Source of the DNA: Paenibacillus herberti
GTDB taxonomy: Bacteria; Bacillota; Bacilli; Paenibacillales; Paenibacillaceae
Length of the DNA: 64,000 nt
Reading direction: 5' to 3'
NCBI RefSeq assembly: GCF_002233675.1
Contig: NZ_NMUQ01000001.1
Span: 2,274,687-2,338,686, forward strand
Positions 49,501 to 58,374 of this stretch are shown here, in pieces. The first letter of the stretch is position 1, and the number at the start of each line of letters is the position of its first letter. The notes under the pieces were generated by a model. The model made no database searches. It saw nothing but the letters and a program-made list of their open reading frames with translations, and was not told where the DNA came from. A program made the translations under genes and the position numbers.

Positions 49501-51135
49501 TTACAGCCCGAAGCCGAAAGGATAAGTCTCCGAAAGCTGCATCGGCAACCGCCCGGAAGGCTTGAGCTCGCCAGTGAGCGCCTTGGCGACAGAACGAAGT
49601 GCAAGCGGACGGCATTCGTACACCGCCAAAAATACTTTTACCTGCGGGAACAAATTAACGTCGAGCGGATTGCGCACGGACACGCCTATCGTCTTCTCTG
49701 GGGCAAGCTTCAGCAGCTCCTCGGCAATCTGCCGCTCAAGCGGATGTTTCATCGCATCATAGCTGACAAATACAATGCGATCAAATTGCTGCAAATCTGC
49801 GAGCGGGTTCTCGCTGTTCATGTGACGCTCCTCAACATTCGGCAGCTTTTGGGCCAGCCAAGAGCCAAGCGTGCCATCACTCGAAAGAAGCTCGTCGGCC
49901 ACGGATACAGCTTTAATTTCCGGCCAAAGCACGAGTGTACGGCCTTCCCCAGGAAGAGGAAGTAAGCCGCCTTCGTTCTTGACGAGCGTAACAGAAGCTT
50001 CACTCCACCGTTCGGCCGCAGCACGGTGCTGGGGCGTGGCGATCAGCGGAGCTGTCTCTTCCCATGTTGCGAGCGGTTCGCCAGCGTTCAGCTTGGTTTT
50101 GAGCGCAAGAATACGATCCAGCGATTGCTCTAAACGCGCTTCTGTCAAACGGCCTTCTTCGACGGCCTTCGTGACAGCTTCCAGTGCGGCAAGCTGTTTC
50201 TCGTAAGTATGGCTAACCAGCACGAGATCCGCACCAGCCGCAATCGCTTTCACGGCACCTTCGGCCGGTCCGTAATGACTGTCGATCGCGTCCATTTCCA
50301 AACAATCGGTCACAATAACGCGGTCATAACCGAGCTCCCCGCGCAGCAACCCGGTCAGGACAGGCTCGGACAAGGTTGAAGGGTCGCCACTTGGATCGAG
50401 AGCAGGCAAGCAAATATGTGCGGTCATGATGACATCTGTGCCAGCAGCAATCGCTGCCTTGAATGGAGGAAGCTCAATCTCTTCTAACCGCTGGCGGTCA
50501 TGCGTGATAATAGGCAGAGCATGATGGGAATCAACGCTTGTATCGCCATGGCCAGGGAAGTGTTTAACGGTAGCTGCGACTCCGGCGGACTGATAACCTT
50601 CAACTGCAGCGGCCCCAAGCTCGGATACAAGTTCGGATCGGTCTCCAAAAGACCGCACGTTAATGACTGGATTGTCCGGGTTGTTGTTCACATCCAGGCA
50701 CGGAGCAAAGTTCAGGTTCACCCCGAGCAGTCGCAGCTCTTCTCCTGAGATGCGGGCTGTTTCATACGCGGCTTCACGGGAGCCTGTAGCTCCAATCGCC
50801 ATATTGCCCGGCATTAGTGTTACACCGTTTACGATGCGAGCGACCATGCCGCCCTCTTGATCGATGCTGACCAGCAGCGGCGGACGTCCAGCAGCCGCAG
50901 TCGCCTGATGCAGTCGGTTCGATAGGCTGTGCACCTGACGAGCATCATCTATATTACGGGTAAAATAAATAACTCCCCCAAGTCCATTCTGCTCGATAAC
51001 TTCTAGAATTTCGGCCGAAGGCTCTCTATCGGGAAAGCCGAATACAAACAACTGAGCTGCCTTTTCTTTCAGAGTCCAGCTCGCATAAATCTTTTGCTTC
51101 GAGGCTTCATTTTTGCTCGTTTCGATCAATGACAT
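49501..51135 (-). CDS. nagZ: Beta-N-acetylhexosaminidase, glycoside hydrolase family 3
   Basis: This 544-residue GH3 enzyme removes terminal GlcNAc from muropeptides or chitin-like sugars. The N-terminal barrel shows VSIDQEGGMVARIV, NFAPCLDVNNNPDNPVINVR-type active-site region, and the NagZ signature KHFPGHGDTSVDSHHALP with the catalytic His/Asp dyad. VTDCLEMDAI carries the nucleophile Asp. A C-terminal domain of about 170 residues (VSVRNPLDVNLFP, GRLPMQL) is present, as in the two-domain Gram-positive NagZ. There is no signal peptide, so it appears cytoplasmic. The ATG is followed upstream by a run of 12-bp repeats. Confidence 0.93.
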   Translation of the reverse strand: MSLIETSKNEASKQKIYASWTLKEKAAQLFVFGFPDREPSAEILEVIEQNGLGGVIYFTRNIDDARQVHSLSNRLHQATAAAGRPPLLVSIDQEGGMVARIVNGVTLMPGNMAIGATGSREAAYETARISGEELRLLGVNLNFAPCLDVNNNPDNPVINVRSFGDRSELVSELGAAAVEGYQSAGVAATVKHFPGHGDTSVDSHHALPIITHDRQRLEEIELPPFKAAIAAGTDVIMTAHICLPALDPSGDPSTLSEPVLTGLLRGELGYDRVIVTDCLEMDAIDSHYGPAEGAVKAIAAGADLVLVSHTYEKQLAALEAVTKAVEEGRLTEARLEQSLDRILALKTKLNAGEPLATWEETAPLIATPQHRAAAERWSEASVTLVKNEGGLLPLPGEGRTLVLWPEIKAVSVADELLSSDGTLGSWLAQKLPNVEERHMNSENPLADLQQFDRIVFVSYDAMKHPLERQIAEELLKLAPEKTIGVSVRNPLDVNLFPQVKVFLAVYECRPLALRSVAKALTGELKPSGRLPMQLSETYPFGFGL

Positions 51136-51247
51136 GATTGCAATACCTGCCTTTCTTCAAAAAACGATTAATATAAAGCTCAACACGATTAATTGTATCA
51201 GCACCCGTAATGAGAATCCATATCCACTACTGACTAAAGTGTCGCAT

Positions 51248-51321
51248 GCGCGGTCATATGGACAGTCACTTGGACGGTTACAGTTGCACGGTTACTTGCA
51301 CGGTCACATGAACGACTACTA
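51248..51321. repeat. Six tandem 12-bp units upstream of nagZ
   Basis: Units of roughly GNACGGTYACWT start at 51248, 51260, 51272 (14 nt), 51286, 51298 and 51310. They lie 110-190 nt before the nagZ ATG and before a further inverted repeat, agcttatc / gataagct (51321-51344). The array may be neutral or a multi-site regulatory region. Confidence 0.75.
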
Positions 51322-51357
51322 GCTTATCCCTTAATTTGATAAGCTGCTTTCAGGAAC

Positions 51358-51380
51358 AAAAAAAGGCTCCCAAAGGAGCC
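51358..51380 (-). terminator. Terminator of the SWIM/SNF2 operon
   Basis: ggctcc-tttg-ggagcc followed by seven T on the minus strand, 10 nt after the stop of the 80-aa gene. Confidence 0.85.
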
Positions 51381-51390
51381 ATAACTGTTG

Positions 51391-51633
51391 CTATTGCCTA
51401 CGCATACGGTCTGCGGCCTGACGCATGGCGTCATAGAAAACCTGCCATTCCGGCGGCCGACCGAGCTCGGAATTCGTAGCGGCAGCGCCGCTCACTGCCC
51501 AAGCCTCTACTTGCTCTGCCTTCACAGCTTCCGCTGTGTTCGAAGCCGTCTCGCCTGATGCCTCTTCACTACCAGCTGGCTCCCCGGTCAACAAGCCGCC
51601 ACGGCTATTTATTGCCTTGTTCTGCTCTTCCAT
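51391..51633 (-). CDS. Small acidic hypothetical protein, 80 aa
   Basis: This 80-residue product is rich in Glu, Ala and Gly (GEPAGSEEASGETASNTAEA) with a short, better-folded C-terminal end, RPPEWQVFYDAMRQAADRMR, that may form a helix. It starts 30 nt after the SNF2 helicase stop with GGAGG upstream, so it is the last gene of that operon. I do not recognise a family. Its Trp/Phe-containing C terminus could be the functional part. Confidence 0.65.
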   Translation of the reverse strand: MEEQNKAINSRGGLLTGEPAGSEEASGETASNTAEAVKAEQVEAWAVSGAAATNSELGRPPEWQVFYDAMRQAADRMRRQ

Positions 51634-51663
51634 GTCGATCCTCCTTCAACGCTGAGACGGCTA

Positions 51664-54534
51664 TCAGCCCTCCAGCCAATCCCTTCGCAAGGTGAAGATT
51701 TCCTTCAGCTCGTCAGTGGACAGCTCCGTAATCCACTGCTCGGACTGGCTGACAACCTGATCGTTGAGCGACTGCTTGCGCTCAATCATCTCATGGATCC
51801 GCTCTTCAAGTGTGCCGAGAGCGACAAACTTATGGACCTGAACTTGCCGCGTCTGGCCGATTCGGAAAGCGCGGTCGGTCGCCTGATTCTCTACAGCAGG
51901 ATTCCACCAGCGGTCAAAATGGAACACATGGTTGGCTTCGGTCAGATTAAGACCTATTCCACCTGCCTTAAGCGACAGCACGAACGCTCCGTGAGGCTGC
52001 TCCGGATCTTGGAACGCCGCGATCATTTCATCGCGCTTCACCTTCGGCACGCCTCCATGCAAATATGGAACCGGCAAGCCGAGACGCTCCTTGAGAATTC
52101 TTTGAAGCGCTAAACCCATATCTACGAACTGTGTGAAAATGAGCGCGCGCTCGCCTTCCGCGGCCATTTCCTCACACATCTCCAGCAGCCTCATCAGCTT
52201 GGCGGAGCGATCCGGCGTCCATAGGCCGCTGTCCTGCTCTTCGCCGAGCAGCAGCGCCGGATGGTCGCATACCTGCTTAAGCCGCGTGATGGAGGCCAGG
52301 ATCAATCCACGGCGCTGCATCGGCGCCAGCGTATCTAGCTTTTCCAACAGATCCGATACGATGCCCTCGTACAGCGCTCCCTGCTCCGCGGTCAAGGTCA
52401 CATAAACCTGACCTTCATTTTTCTCAGGCAGCGACAACTGGATGGCGGGGTCCTTCTTCAGTCGGCGAAGCATGAACGGCTTGATCCGCCGCTGCAGCGA
52501 AGCGATCATCTCCACGCTGCGCTCCTTTTCGATCGGTAGAATGACAGCCCGGCGGAACTCCGGCAATGAGCCAAGATAACCCGGATTCGTAAAGTCGTAG
52601 ATCGACCAAAGCTCGCTCAGCCGATTCTCCATCGGGGTCCCGGTCATCGCGATGCGATGACTGCTGCGTAAGTTACGGATAGCCGAGGACTGCTTCGTAT
52701 AGACGTTTTTGATGTTTTGCGCCTCGTCCAGACATAGGCTCTCCCACTGGAACGCACCAAGCTCTTCCTCATCCAGCGATGCCAGTGCGTAAGAGGTAAT
52801 GACCAGATCCGCTCCCTTGGCAAATTCCAAAAAGGCATCCCGACCTCTAACACGCCGCGGCCCGTAATGAAGACGGACATCAAGTCCAGGTGCGAATCGC
52901 TGCAGCTCCTTCTCCCAGTTGCCGATAACTGAAGTCGGGCAGATGAGCAGCGACGGGTCTCCTTCACCACCTGTCTCCTTAATATGGAGCAAATAAGCGG
53001 TAAATTGAATTGTTTTGCCAAGTCCCATATCATCTGCCAGTGTAGCGCCCAGCCCAAAGCGGCGCAGGAAGGTCAGCCAGGACACGCCCTGATGCTGATA
53101 AGGACGCAGCTCACCTCTGAATGAGGACGGAACCTCGACGAGCGGCAGTTCTGTCGTGTCCTGCAGTTGATTCATCAGCTGCTGTAGATGTGAATTCAGC
53201 TCCACTTCCACCTTTAACAGCTCTTCACCGATCTCTTCATCCTCGGAGAGCGCGATGCCACCCTGCAAATGCATCTGCATAATATCTCTGAAGCTGAGCC
53301 CTTTGCGGCCACCGTTCTTCTTGATCCAGCCCCGGATGCGCGTAATGTCCTCGGGATGAAGGTGAATCCATTCCCCGTCGATCTTCATGAGTCGCTTGTT
53401 CTGCGCCGCCAACTTCATGAACTCTTCCTCGGAGAGGTCCGTACCGCCAAGCGCAAGCTTCCAGTCGAACTGGACAATTTGCGAAAGACCGAACATCGGC
53501 TGGTCCGCCGAACCGGCCGCCGACTTCAACTTGGCTTTGAGCCGGACTCTGCGCTTGCGGACATTTTCCCACCAGCCTGGAAGCAACACGGTCGCTCCGG
53601 CATCCAGCAGCTTCAGGCTTGCTTGCTCAAGGAACAGCCAGGCTTCCTCATCATCCAGCTTCCGTTTGACCGTCTCTTCCTCCGGTTCGATCCACTCTGG
53701 CAGTGCCTGGCTCCACTTGCGCTCTTCGCGCTGTAGTCGCTCTTCCATGAGCGGCAGCCACTCCTCGGGCAATCGCAGCACGGAGCCGGATGCTGGACGC
53801 CAGCTGCCCGCACGCCCGCCTCGATCCAGCGGAATCCAGCCGTCCTCACCGGAACGGCCGCGCAGGGCTGCTCGCAGCGTCCAATCACCGCTCTCATCCG
53901 GCTCAGCCAGCTGCAAGGCAATCCGAAACGGGAAGCTATCCTGCTTCAAGCCGATGCCGATGTACCAATCCTCTTCGTCGGGCGAGCGACGCTCCAATGC
54001 AGGCCCGATCGACCGTTCAAGCGAAGACCATGCGGCTCGCACCGTGCCGTCTTCGGTTATTAGTCCTTCCACACATGCACTCAGCCACTGCGACAGCCAC
54101 TCGGCTGTGGCTTCATTTTTGTGACCACTATCAGGGGTATCCTGGAATCGCCAGCGCCTCTCCCTATCCTTCCAGCCGGTCCAATCAGGCTCGAAATGGC
54201 CCTCCGTCAATGCTTCCAGTATCCGCATGGCACCGGACTGCAGCTCCTTCGCCGACTGTCCCCATTCAATGGAGATCATCCTGACAGGCTGCGGTGAGGA
54301 TAAATAATCCAACGCAATCAACGGACTCAGCAGCATTGGCCTTATTTTACTTGGCCCTTCCACTTCCAAATATTCAATCTCACTTCCGTACCAGGAAGGC
54401 TCATGCCATGCAAACAGCAGATTACGAATGCGAGCTTCAAGCTCTCCCGCATCCTCCGTTTGCAGCACGACACCAGCACCATTCCAGCTTCCTTCCATCA
54501 CGATCGGTTTCGTTGCAGAGAATCCTTTCATCAT
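51664..54534 (-). CDS. SNF2-family DEAD/DEAH helicase
   Basis: This protein of about 956 residues is a Swi2/Snf2-type ATPase. The N-terminal 480 residues are a bacterial-specific region, including a block like SNF2_assoc near 340-470. The ATPase core starts at FRGELRPYQHQGVSWLTFLR with motif I LADDMGLGKTIQFTAYLLH, then motif Ia LLICPTSVIGNWEKELQRF, DEAQ box LCLDEAQNIKNV and motif III MTGTPMENRLSELW. The C-terminal part has FHFDRWWNPAVENQATDRAF and the arginine finger RIGQTRQVQVHKFV. It uses ATP to move along double-stranded DNA and displace or remodel proteins. It overlaps the SWIM-domain gene by four bases (ATGA). Its start has two ATGs, 54534 and 54531. Confidence 0.93.
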   Translation of the reverse strand: MMKGFSATKPIVMEGSWNGAGVVLQTEDAGELEARIRNLLFAWHEPSWYGSEIEYLEVEGPSKIRPMLLSPLIALDYLSSPQPVRMISIEWGQSAKELQSGAMRILEALTEGHFEPDWTGWKDRERRWRFQDTPDSGHKNEATAEWLSQWLSACVEGLITEDGTVRAAWSSLERSIGPALERRSPDEEDWYIGIGLKQDSFPFRIALQLAEPDESGDWTLRAALRGRSGEDGWIPLDRGGRAGSWRPASGSVLRLPEEWLPLMEERLQREERKWSQALPEWIEPEEETVKRKLDDEEAWLFLEQASLKLLDAGATVLLPGWWENVRKRRVRLKAKLKSAAGSADQPMFGLSQIVQFDWKLALGGTDLSEEEFMKLAAQNKRLMKIDGEWIHLHPEDITRIRGWIKKNGGRKGLSFRDIMQMHLQGGIALSEDEEIGEELLKVEVELNSHLQQLMNQLQDTTELPLVEVPSSFRGELRPYQHQGVSWLTFLRRFGLGATLADDMGLGKTIQFTAYLLHIKETGGEGDPSLLICPTSVIGNWEKELQRFAPGLDVRLHYGPRRVRGRDAFLEFAKGADLVITSYALASLDEEELGAFQWESLCLDEAQNIKNVYTKQSSAIRNLRSSHRIAMTGTPMENRLSELWSIYDFTNPGYLGSLPEFRRAVILPIEKERSVEMIASLQRRIKPFMLRRLKKDPAIQLSLPEKNEGQVYVTLTAEQGALYEGIVSDLLEKLDTLAPMQRRGLILASITRLKQVCDHPALLLGEEQDSGLWTPDRSAKLMRLLEMCEEMAAEGERALIFTQFVDMGLALQRILKERLGLPVPYLHGGVPKVKRDEMIAAFQDPEQPHGAFVLSLKAGGIGLNLTEANHVFHFDRWWNPAVENQATDRAFRIGQTRQVQVHKFVALGTLEERIHEMIERKQSLNDQVVSQSEQWITELSTDELKEIFTLRRDWLEG

Positions 54535-56192
54535 TTCAAAATGGTTCCTTTCCGCAATTCTTCCTGGAAAGCTCTCATTCGCTGATATTTGGCCACAGTC
54601 CGCTCAAGGTAAATCTTCCAAGCTTCCGGTCTCTTCACCGCGACGTACAGCTTCTCCAGCTTCTTTAGCTGTTTGACAGCCATCCGATAGCTTTGCCTGT
54701 TGCGCATGGAAATCCACCCCTCAACAGCCTGATGGTACAGCGGGATCAACACAGAAGGCGCTCGCTTGGCAATAAGCCGCATATCAGCAGGATCCAGCTC
54801 ATCGGGCCGCAGGCCCATCGCTAGCTGCAGATCCGCCCATTCCTCGAAGCTGCCTTTTTCCAGCAAAAGATCGGCCACAGCCATGTAGGAATATGGCATT
54901 TTGTCGATCATATAACGCTGCCAAGTCGGATTTTCTTGCTGTGCCAAATCCGCTTCGCGGCATAAAAGCAGGAATGGCTGAAGCAATCCGCCGCGTTTGC
55001 CGTCCGCGATGGCATTCAGATAATCCATCCACAGCTGAAACTTTTCCCATTCGCGACTCTCTAATCGCCGCTTTGCATATTCCAGTGCCAGCGCTGAGGC
55101 TGGCTCGGGCGGTGTCTGTTTCAGCCGCTCCACCGCTCTGCTGTCCTCGCCCTGGGCCGCATCCAGATAAGCAAGCGCGGTAAGCGGAAAATTCCGACCA
55201 GCATCGCTCGTTCCAGCCTCCTCCTGCGAGGAAGCAGGGGCTGATGCATCCTCACTGTCGGCTGAAGCACTGGATGGAGGCCCTGCGGCTTCCAGCAGCT
55301 TCTCCAGCTTCAGGCGCTCGTCCTCCCGCCATTCAGCATTATGCAGCAGAGCTGCCGCGAGTCCAAAATAAAGCTGGTTCCAACGGAACAGGCGAGCATC
55401 TGCACGGCCCGCTTGCTCCCGCAAATATGCGGCAAGCGCATCTCGCCAGGCCAGACCGGTTTCTTCCTCCGTGTCTGCTGTCAGTTGAGTTGCAAGCGAA
55501 TAATAATGTTCAATCCACGGCTCCGCCATACGGGTGAAGCTCATCTCTTGATAATAGCGGCTGAAGGCATCCGACAGCCGGACTGCCCGCTCCGCCTGTT
55601 CCAGGATGAACAGAATCGAATACATCCAATGCATACGCTGGAGCGGCTTCGGCCAGTCGCGTGCAGATCCCTTGAGCGCAGAGAGCACTGACTGCAACGG
55701 ATGAAGAGTATGGCGGCAGCCTTGCCAGGTCTGCCCATATTTGCGCTCCATCCAGTCCATCCACTCTCGGGGCGAGGCATCCTCGGAAAGTCCTACCGTA
55801 GCTGCAGCAGAGAGGGATGCCGCCTGCTCCGGCTGCGCCTTTTCCACCCAGCTTACCTTAACAGGACCTGCGCCAGTCAGCCGCTCCATCGCCCGCTCGG
55901 GCTGTCCGCCCTGCTGCTTGATCGCTGCAAAGTATACGGCCGCCATATGCTTGCACCATCCAGTGTATGGACAGCTGCAGCTGTTGTCTTCGAAACGGCT
56001 CCCCAAGATGACTTTATAGAAATCCGTCCCCGACACAACGCCTATAAGCAGCGATCCGGCTTGCTTCACTTGAGAAACTTTCCCCTGTGAAACATAGTCC
56101 CAGCCGCGAGAGATGATTTCCTTGCGCGTATAATCGGCGATTTTCCGCTCAAGCTCATTCAGAAACGATTCCGAGATTTCGTCCGCTCCCAT
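54531..56192 (-). CDS. SWIM zinc-finger protein
   Basis: This protein of about 553 residues begins MGADEISESFLNELERKIAD. A SWIM zinc finger, SCSCPYTGWCKHMAAVYFA (C-x-C-x-n-C-x-H), lies within the first 100 residues after GWDYVSQGKVSQVKQAG. The rest is a long, mainly helical region with no enzyme motif and an acidic Ser/Ala segment in the middle (SASADSEDASAPASSQEEAG). SWIM proteins of this kind are regularly encoded next to SNF2 helicases and probably act as their DNA or protein adapters. ATG 56192 is chosen over the long upstream extension because family members start just before the SWIM region and GGGTGA precedes it. Confidence 0.85.
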   Translation of the reverse strand: MGADEISESFLNELERKIADYTRKEIISRGWDYVSQGKVSQVKQAGSLLIGVVSGTDFYKVILGSRFEDNSCSCPYTGWCKHMAAVYFAAIKQQGGQPERAMERLTGAGPVKVSWVEKAQPEQAASLSAAATVGLSEDASPREWMDWMERKYGQTWQGCRHTLHPLQSVLSALKGSARDWPKPLQRMHWMYSILFILEQAERAVRLSDAFSRYYQEMSFTRMAEPWIEHYYSLATQLTADTEEETGLAWRDALAAYLREQAGRADARLFRWNQLYFGLAAALLHNAEWREDERLKLEKLLEAAGPPSSASADSEDASAPASSQEEAGTSDAGRNFPLTALAYLDAAQGEDSRAVERLKQTPPEPASALALEYAKRRLESREWEKFQLWMDYLNAIADGKRGGLLQPFLLLCREADLAQQENPTWQRYMIDKMPYSYMAVADLLLEKGSFEEWADLQLAMGLRPDELDPADMRLIAKRAPSVLIPLYHQAVEGWISMRNRQSYRMAVKQLKKLEKLYVAVKRPEAWKIYLERTVAKYQRMRAFQEELRKGTILK

Positions 56193-56331
56193 TGCTGTCA
56201 CCCGCTTTTCTTTTTCGGCATTCTTACCATTATACCAAAAAAACAAGCAAAACGGACTCAACTCAAAATGCTTCCATAAATCAAAGCCAGCCGTTAGCAA
56301 TTTCCGGCTGCTGGCGGACAGTGGAGAAGCT

Positions 56332-56369
56332 AAAAAAGCCAGCCCGCGCATTAGATGCGCTTGCTGGCT
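56332..56369 (-). terminator. Terminator of the upstream TPR gene
   Basis: agccagcaagcgcat and atgcgcgggctggct pair on the minus strand and are followed by tttttt. Confidence 0.85.
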
Positions 56370-56389
56370 CGAACGGTTGTTATAAAGCC

Positions 56390-57070
56390 TTAAGTTGAAC
56401 TTTTGCGAAGGAAACAGAGCAGCGCCCAGCGCCTTTCCTGCCGTCGCTTGTATCGCGGGAGCATGCGGTACAAGCGAATTCCTTCTTCGAAGGCAGTTTT
56501 GGCTTCAGCCTTGCGGTTCAGCTCCTGTAGCAGTAAACCCATCCTGTAGTAGCTCTCACAGGAAGAGGACTGAATCCCAGAAAAGGTTTCCAGATGCTGG
56601 ATCGCCTTGGATTTATCCGTGCGCGCCTTATGGGCAGCTAGGCGAAGATGGGGCTGGCCGTATTTGACCCGCGGATTGAGCTCAAGCGCTTTCAAAATGG
56701 CCGCTTCGCCCTCCTCTTGCCGACCTGTATGCAATAGGCTCGTGCCGTAATCGTCCCAGAACTCAGCGGAATCCTCCATCATATGCGAATCCTTCAGCGG
56801 CTCCAGCGTCCGCAACGCATCTCCGTATTTTTTGCGCTCAAGCAGCAGCCTAGACAGCTCCAGTCGGGAGCCGCTATTGCTCGGATTGGCATCCAGCTCG
56901 CGCCGGAGCGCGGAGATGCGCCTCCTTCTGCGGATCGGCTTCCTCAAACTAGGCGTAAGCCCGATGAAACGTCGGTCAATCAAGTACAGCACAGCGAGCA
57001 GAACGAGCAAGGCAATGAACGGGTTGCCAAGCAAAGCCCAGAGCAGGCCGAATAGTAGGGCAAGTTTCAT
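56390..57070 (-). CDS. Membrane-anchored tetratricopeptide-repeat protein
   Basis: This protein of about 226 residues has two hydrophobic segments at the N terminus (MKLALLFGLLWALLGNPFIA and LLVLLAVLYLIDRR), then TPR-type helices: SNSGSRLELSRLLLERKKYG, DALRTLEPL, ESAEFWDDYGTSLLH-type region and YYRMGLLLQELNRKAEAKTA. A basic C-terminal tail ends it. The cytoplasmic repeats would bind partner proteins at the membrane. ATG 57070 has GGAG 9 nt upstream. It is transcribed toward the SWIM/SNF2 genes but separated by a terminator. Confidence 0.82.
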   Translation of the reverse strand: MKLALLFGLLWALLGNPFIALLVLLAVLYLIDRRFIGLTPSLRKPIRRRRRISALRRELDANPSNSGSRLELSRLLLERKKYGDALRTLEPLKDSHMMEDSAEFWDDYGTSLLHTGRQEEGEAAILKALELNPRVKYGQPHLRLAAHKARTDKSKAIQHLETFSGIQSSSCESYYRMGLLLQELNRKAEAKTAFEEGIRLYRMLPRYKRRQERRWALLCFLRKSST

Positions 57071-57219
57071 TTCAAGCAACTCCAATCCCAAGAAAATCAG
57101 ACGCTCCCATAATAGCATAGGATAGCTGGACCGGGAATCACTAAACAGGGTCGACTGATAATTGTCCCTTCACTACGCAAGTATTCCTTATTTATTCGCC
57201 CAAATAAAGAAAACACCGC

Positions 57220-57247
57220 ACCCCTTCCTAGACCAATTCATAAGATA
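57220..57247 (+). promoter_or_regulatory. Sigma-K-like promoter of gerE
   Basis: CATAAGATA (57239-57247) fits the sigma-K -10 consensus CATANNNTA, with an AC 17 nt upstream (57220-57221) fitting the weak -35 element. It lies about 65 nt before the gerE start. gerE is a known sigma-K gene in Bacillus. Confidence 0.6.
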
Positions 57248-57311
57248 AGTTGACTGTATCCCTTAACCTTGTTGTAACCCACAAAAACCCGTGCAAGGAG
57301 GGGTGACGAAA

Positions 57312-57536
57312 TTGAAAGGCTCTGACCACAAAAGCAAATTTTTGCTGACTCACCGGGAGCGTGAAGTATTCGAACTTCTTGTCCAAGACAAAACGACAAG
57401 GGATATCGCGGGCCAATTATTCATTAGCGAAAAGACAGTTAGGAATCATATTTCTAATGTCATGCAAAAATTGAACGTAAAAGGCCGCTCGCAAGCTGTA
57501 GTTGAACTGATCAAGCTTGGGGAGCTGACGATTTAG
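57312..57536 (+). CDS. gerE: Late spore-coat regulator GerE
   Basis: GerE is a small LuxR-type DNA-binding protein that, with sigma-K, turns late spore-coat genes on or off in the mother cell. From TTG 57312 (AAGGAGG 10 nt upstream) the product is 74 residues, the same length as B. subtilis GerE. It shares long identical stretches: LTHREREVFELLVQDKTTRD, LFISEKTVRNHISNVMQKL and VKGRSQAVVELIKLGEL. A sigma-K-like promoter precedes it. Two genes of the A/B/C surface-protein family follow. Confidence 0.96.
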   Translation: MKGSDHKSKFLLTHREREVFELLVQDKTTRDIAGQLFISEKTVRNHISNVMQKLNVKGRSQAVVELIKLGELTI

Positions 57537-57559
57537 TCCCGGTCAGCGCTCTTGATAAG

Positions 57560-57606
57560 CCTTCCTTTACCGAATGCGCTCGGCGTATTCGGAAGGAAGG
57601 TTTTTT
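57560..57606 (+). terminator. Terminator of gerE
   Basis: A stem of about 18 bp (ccttcctttaccgaatgcgc with gcgtattcggaaggaagg, near-perfect) is followed by six T. Confidence 0.92.
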
Positions 57607-57671
57607 AATGCGATGAGGTTGGTACCCCACATTATTATATGGTGGCACTTTTACATCTAAGACAACTGCCG

Positions 57672-57701
57672 GAGTCAGTGCCTCTTTCCTTCGAATACTA
57701 T
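57672..57701 (+). promoter_or_regulatory. Conserved upstream element of family member B
   Basis: GAGTC (57672-57676), 18 nt, ATACTAT (57695-57701), then gttcataga, 41 nt before the start. The longer left block gacaactgccggagtc is almost identical to the one in front of member C. Confidence 0.6.
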
Positions 57702-57742
57702 GTTCATAGAGCATTCTCTCATAGTGATTGGAGGAAATCAGT

Positions 57743-58258
57743 ATGGACCAAATAGTGGAAACCAGCAATTACAAAGGGTCCAGCATAGGAATCATCTTAG
57801 TTCTGTTTATCTTGCTCGCCATCGTGACTCGTACCTTCTATGCCGTTCCGCCCCACATCGATCCCATTTACCCTCCCGATGACGAATCGTCTTCCATGAC
57901 ATCTAATCCAGGATTTTATATTACCAACAACACGAGCAACATCCGGTTCAACGTCACCTTGCTTACGGACAGCGCGTCACCACCGACCCCAAATTCCTTT
58001 CTTTTTCCAAATGGCGGAGAGAACCGCTTTGAGCTGCCCACGGGCCGATTAGGGAACACGATCAAGGGCTCTGTCAGATATAACGCCGCTTACTCAAACA
58101 GCGCTATTTCTTTAGGCAATCTTTTTTTCACGCTTGAGCAAACACTCACGAAAGTCGGCTACGACACTTATTTATTTTCCTCGATCACTGGCATTTCTTC
58201 GACTGCACCAGTCCGTTGGACCTCGACCTCCACTCGTTTGACTATTGTCGATGCGTGA
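57743..58258 (+). CDS. Putative single-pass surface protein, family member B
   Basis: This protein of about 171 residues has a short polar lead (MDQIVETSNYKGSS), then a hydrophobic helix, IGIILVLFILLAIVTRTF, a Pro/Asp-rich spacer with PPDDESSSMTS, and a Thr/Ser/Asn-rich beta domain (FYITNNTSNIRFNVTLLTD, NRFELPTGRLGNTIKGSVRY). It ends TSTRLTIVDA, like LTIS in member A. ATG 57743 has GGAGGAAA 5-6 nt upstream; a longer frame from 57728 lacks one. The upstream element (57672-57701) is shared with members A and C. It lies 200 nt after gerE. The family is not known to me; a spore-surface role is inference. Confidence 0.75.
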   Translation: MDQIVETSNYKGSSIGIILVLFILLAIVTRTFYAVPPHIDPIYPPDDESSSMTSNPGFYITNNTSNIRFNVTLLTDSASPPTPNSFLFPNGGENRFELPTGRLGNTIKGSVRYNAAYSNSAISLGNLFFTLEQTLTKVGYDTYLFSSITGISSTAPVRWTSTSTRLTIVDA

Positions 58259-58320
58259 ATTCAATTTGAAAATTTAACATCCCATACTCCACCACTTAGA
58301 AAGGCGGAGCATTCAACCCA

Positions 58321-58366
58321 ACAAACAAGCGAGCCTTAGAATGAATTCTAAGGCTCGCTTGTTTGT
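58321..58366. terminator. Perfect palindromic bidirectional terminator
   Basis: acaaacaagcgagccttaga pairs perfectly with its reverse complement around a 1-3 nt loop, 22 bp per arm in total, between convergent member B and the coiled-coil gene. Confidence 0.85.
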
Positions 58367-58374
58367 GCCTAACG

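Noticed and set aside
49044-49604. A 186-codon minus-strand frame overlapping the end of nagZ
   Set aside because: Ser/Pro/Arg-rich, no ribosome binding site, overlaps the structured intergenic segment and the nagZ coding end in another frame.
51248-51321. Possible CRISPR array
   Set aside because: The 12-bp units are directly adjacent with no spacers, so it is a minisatellite.
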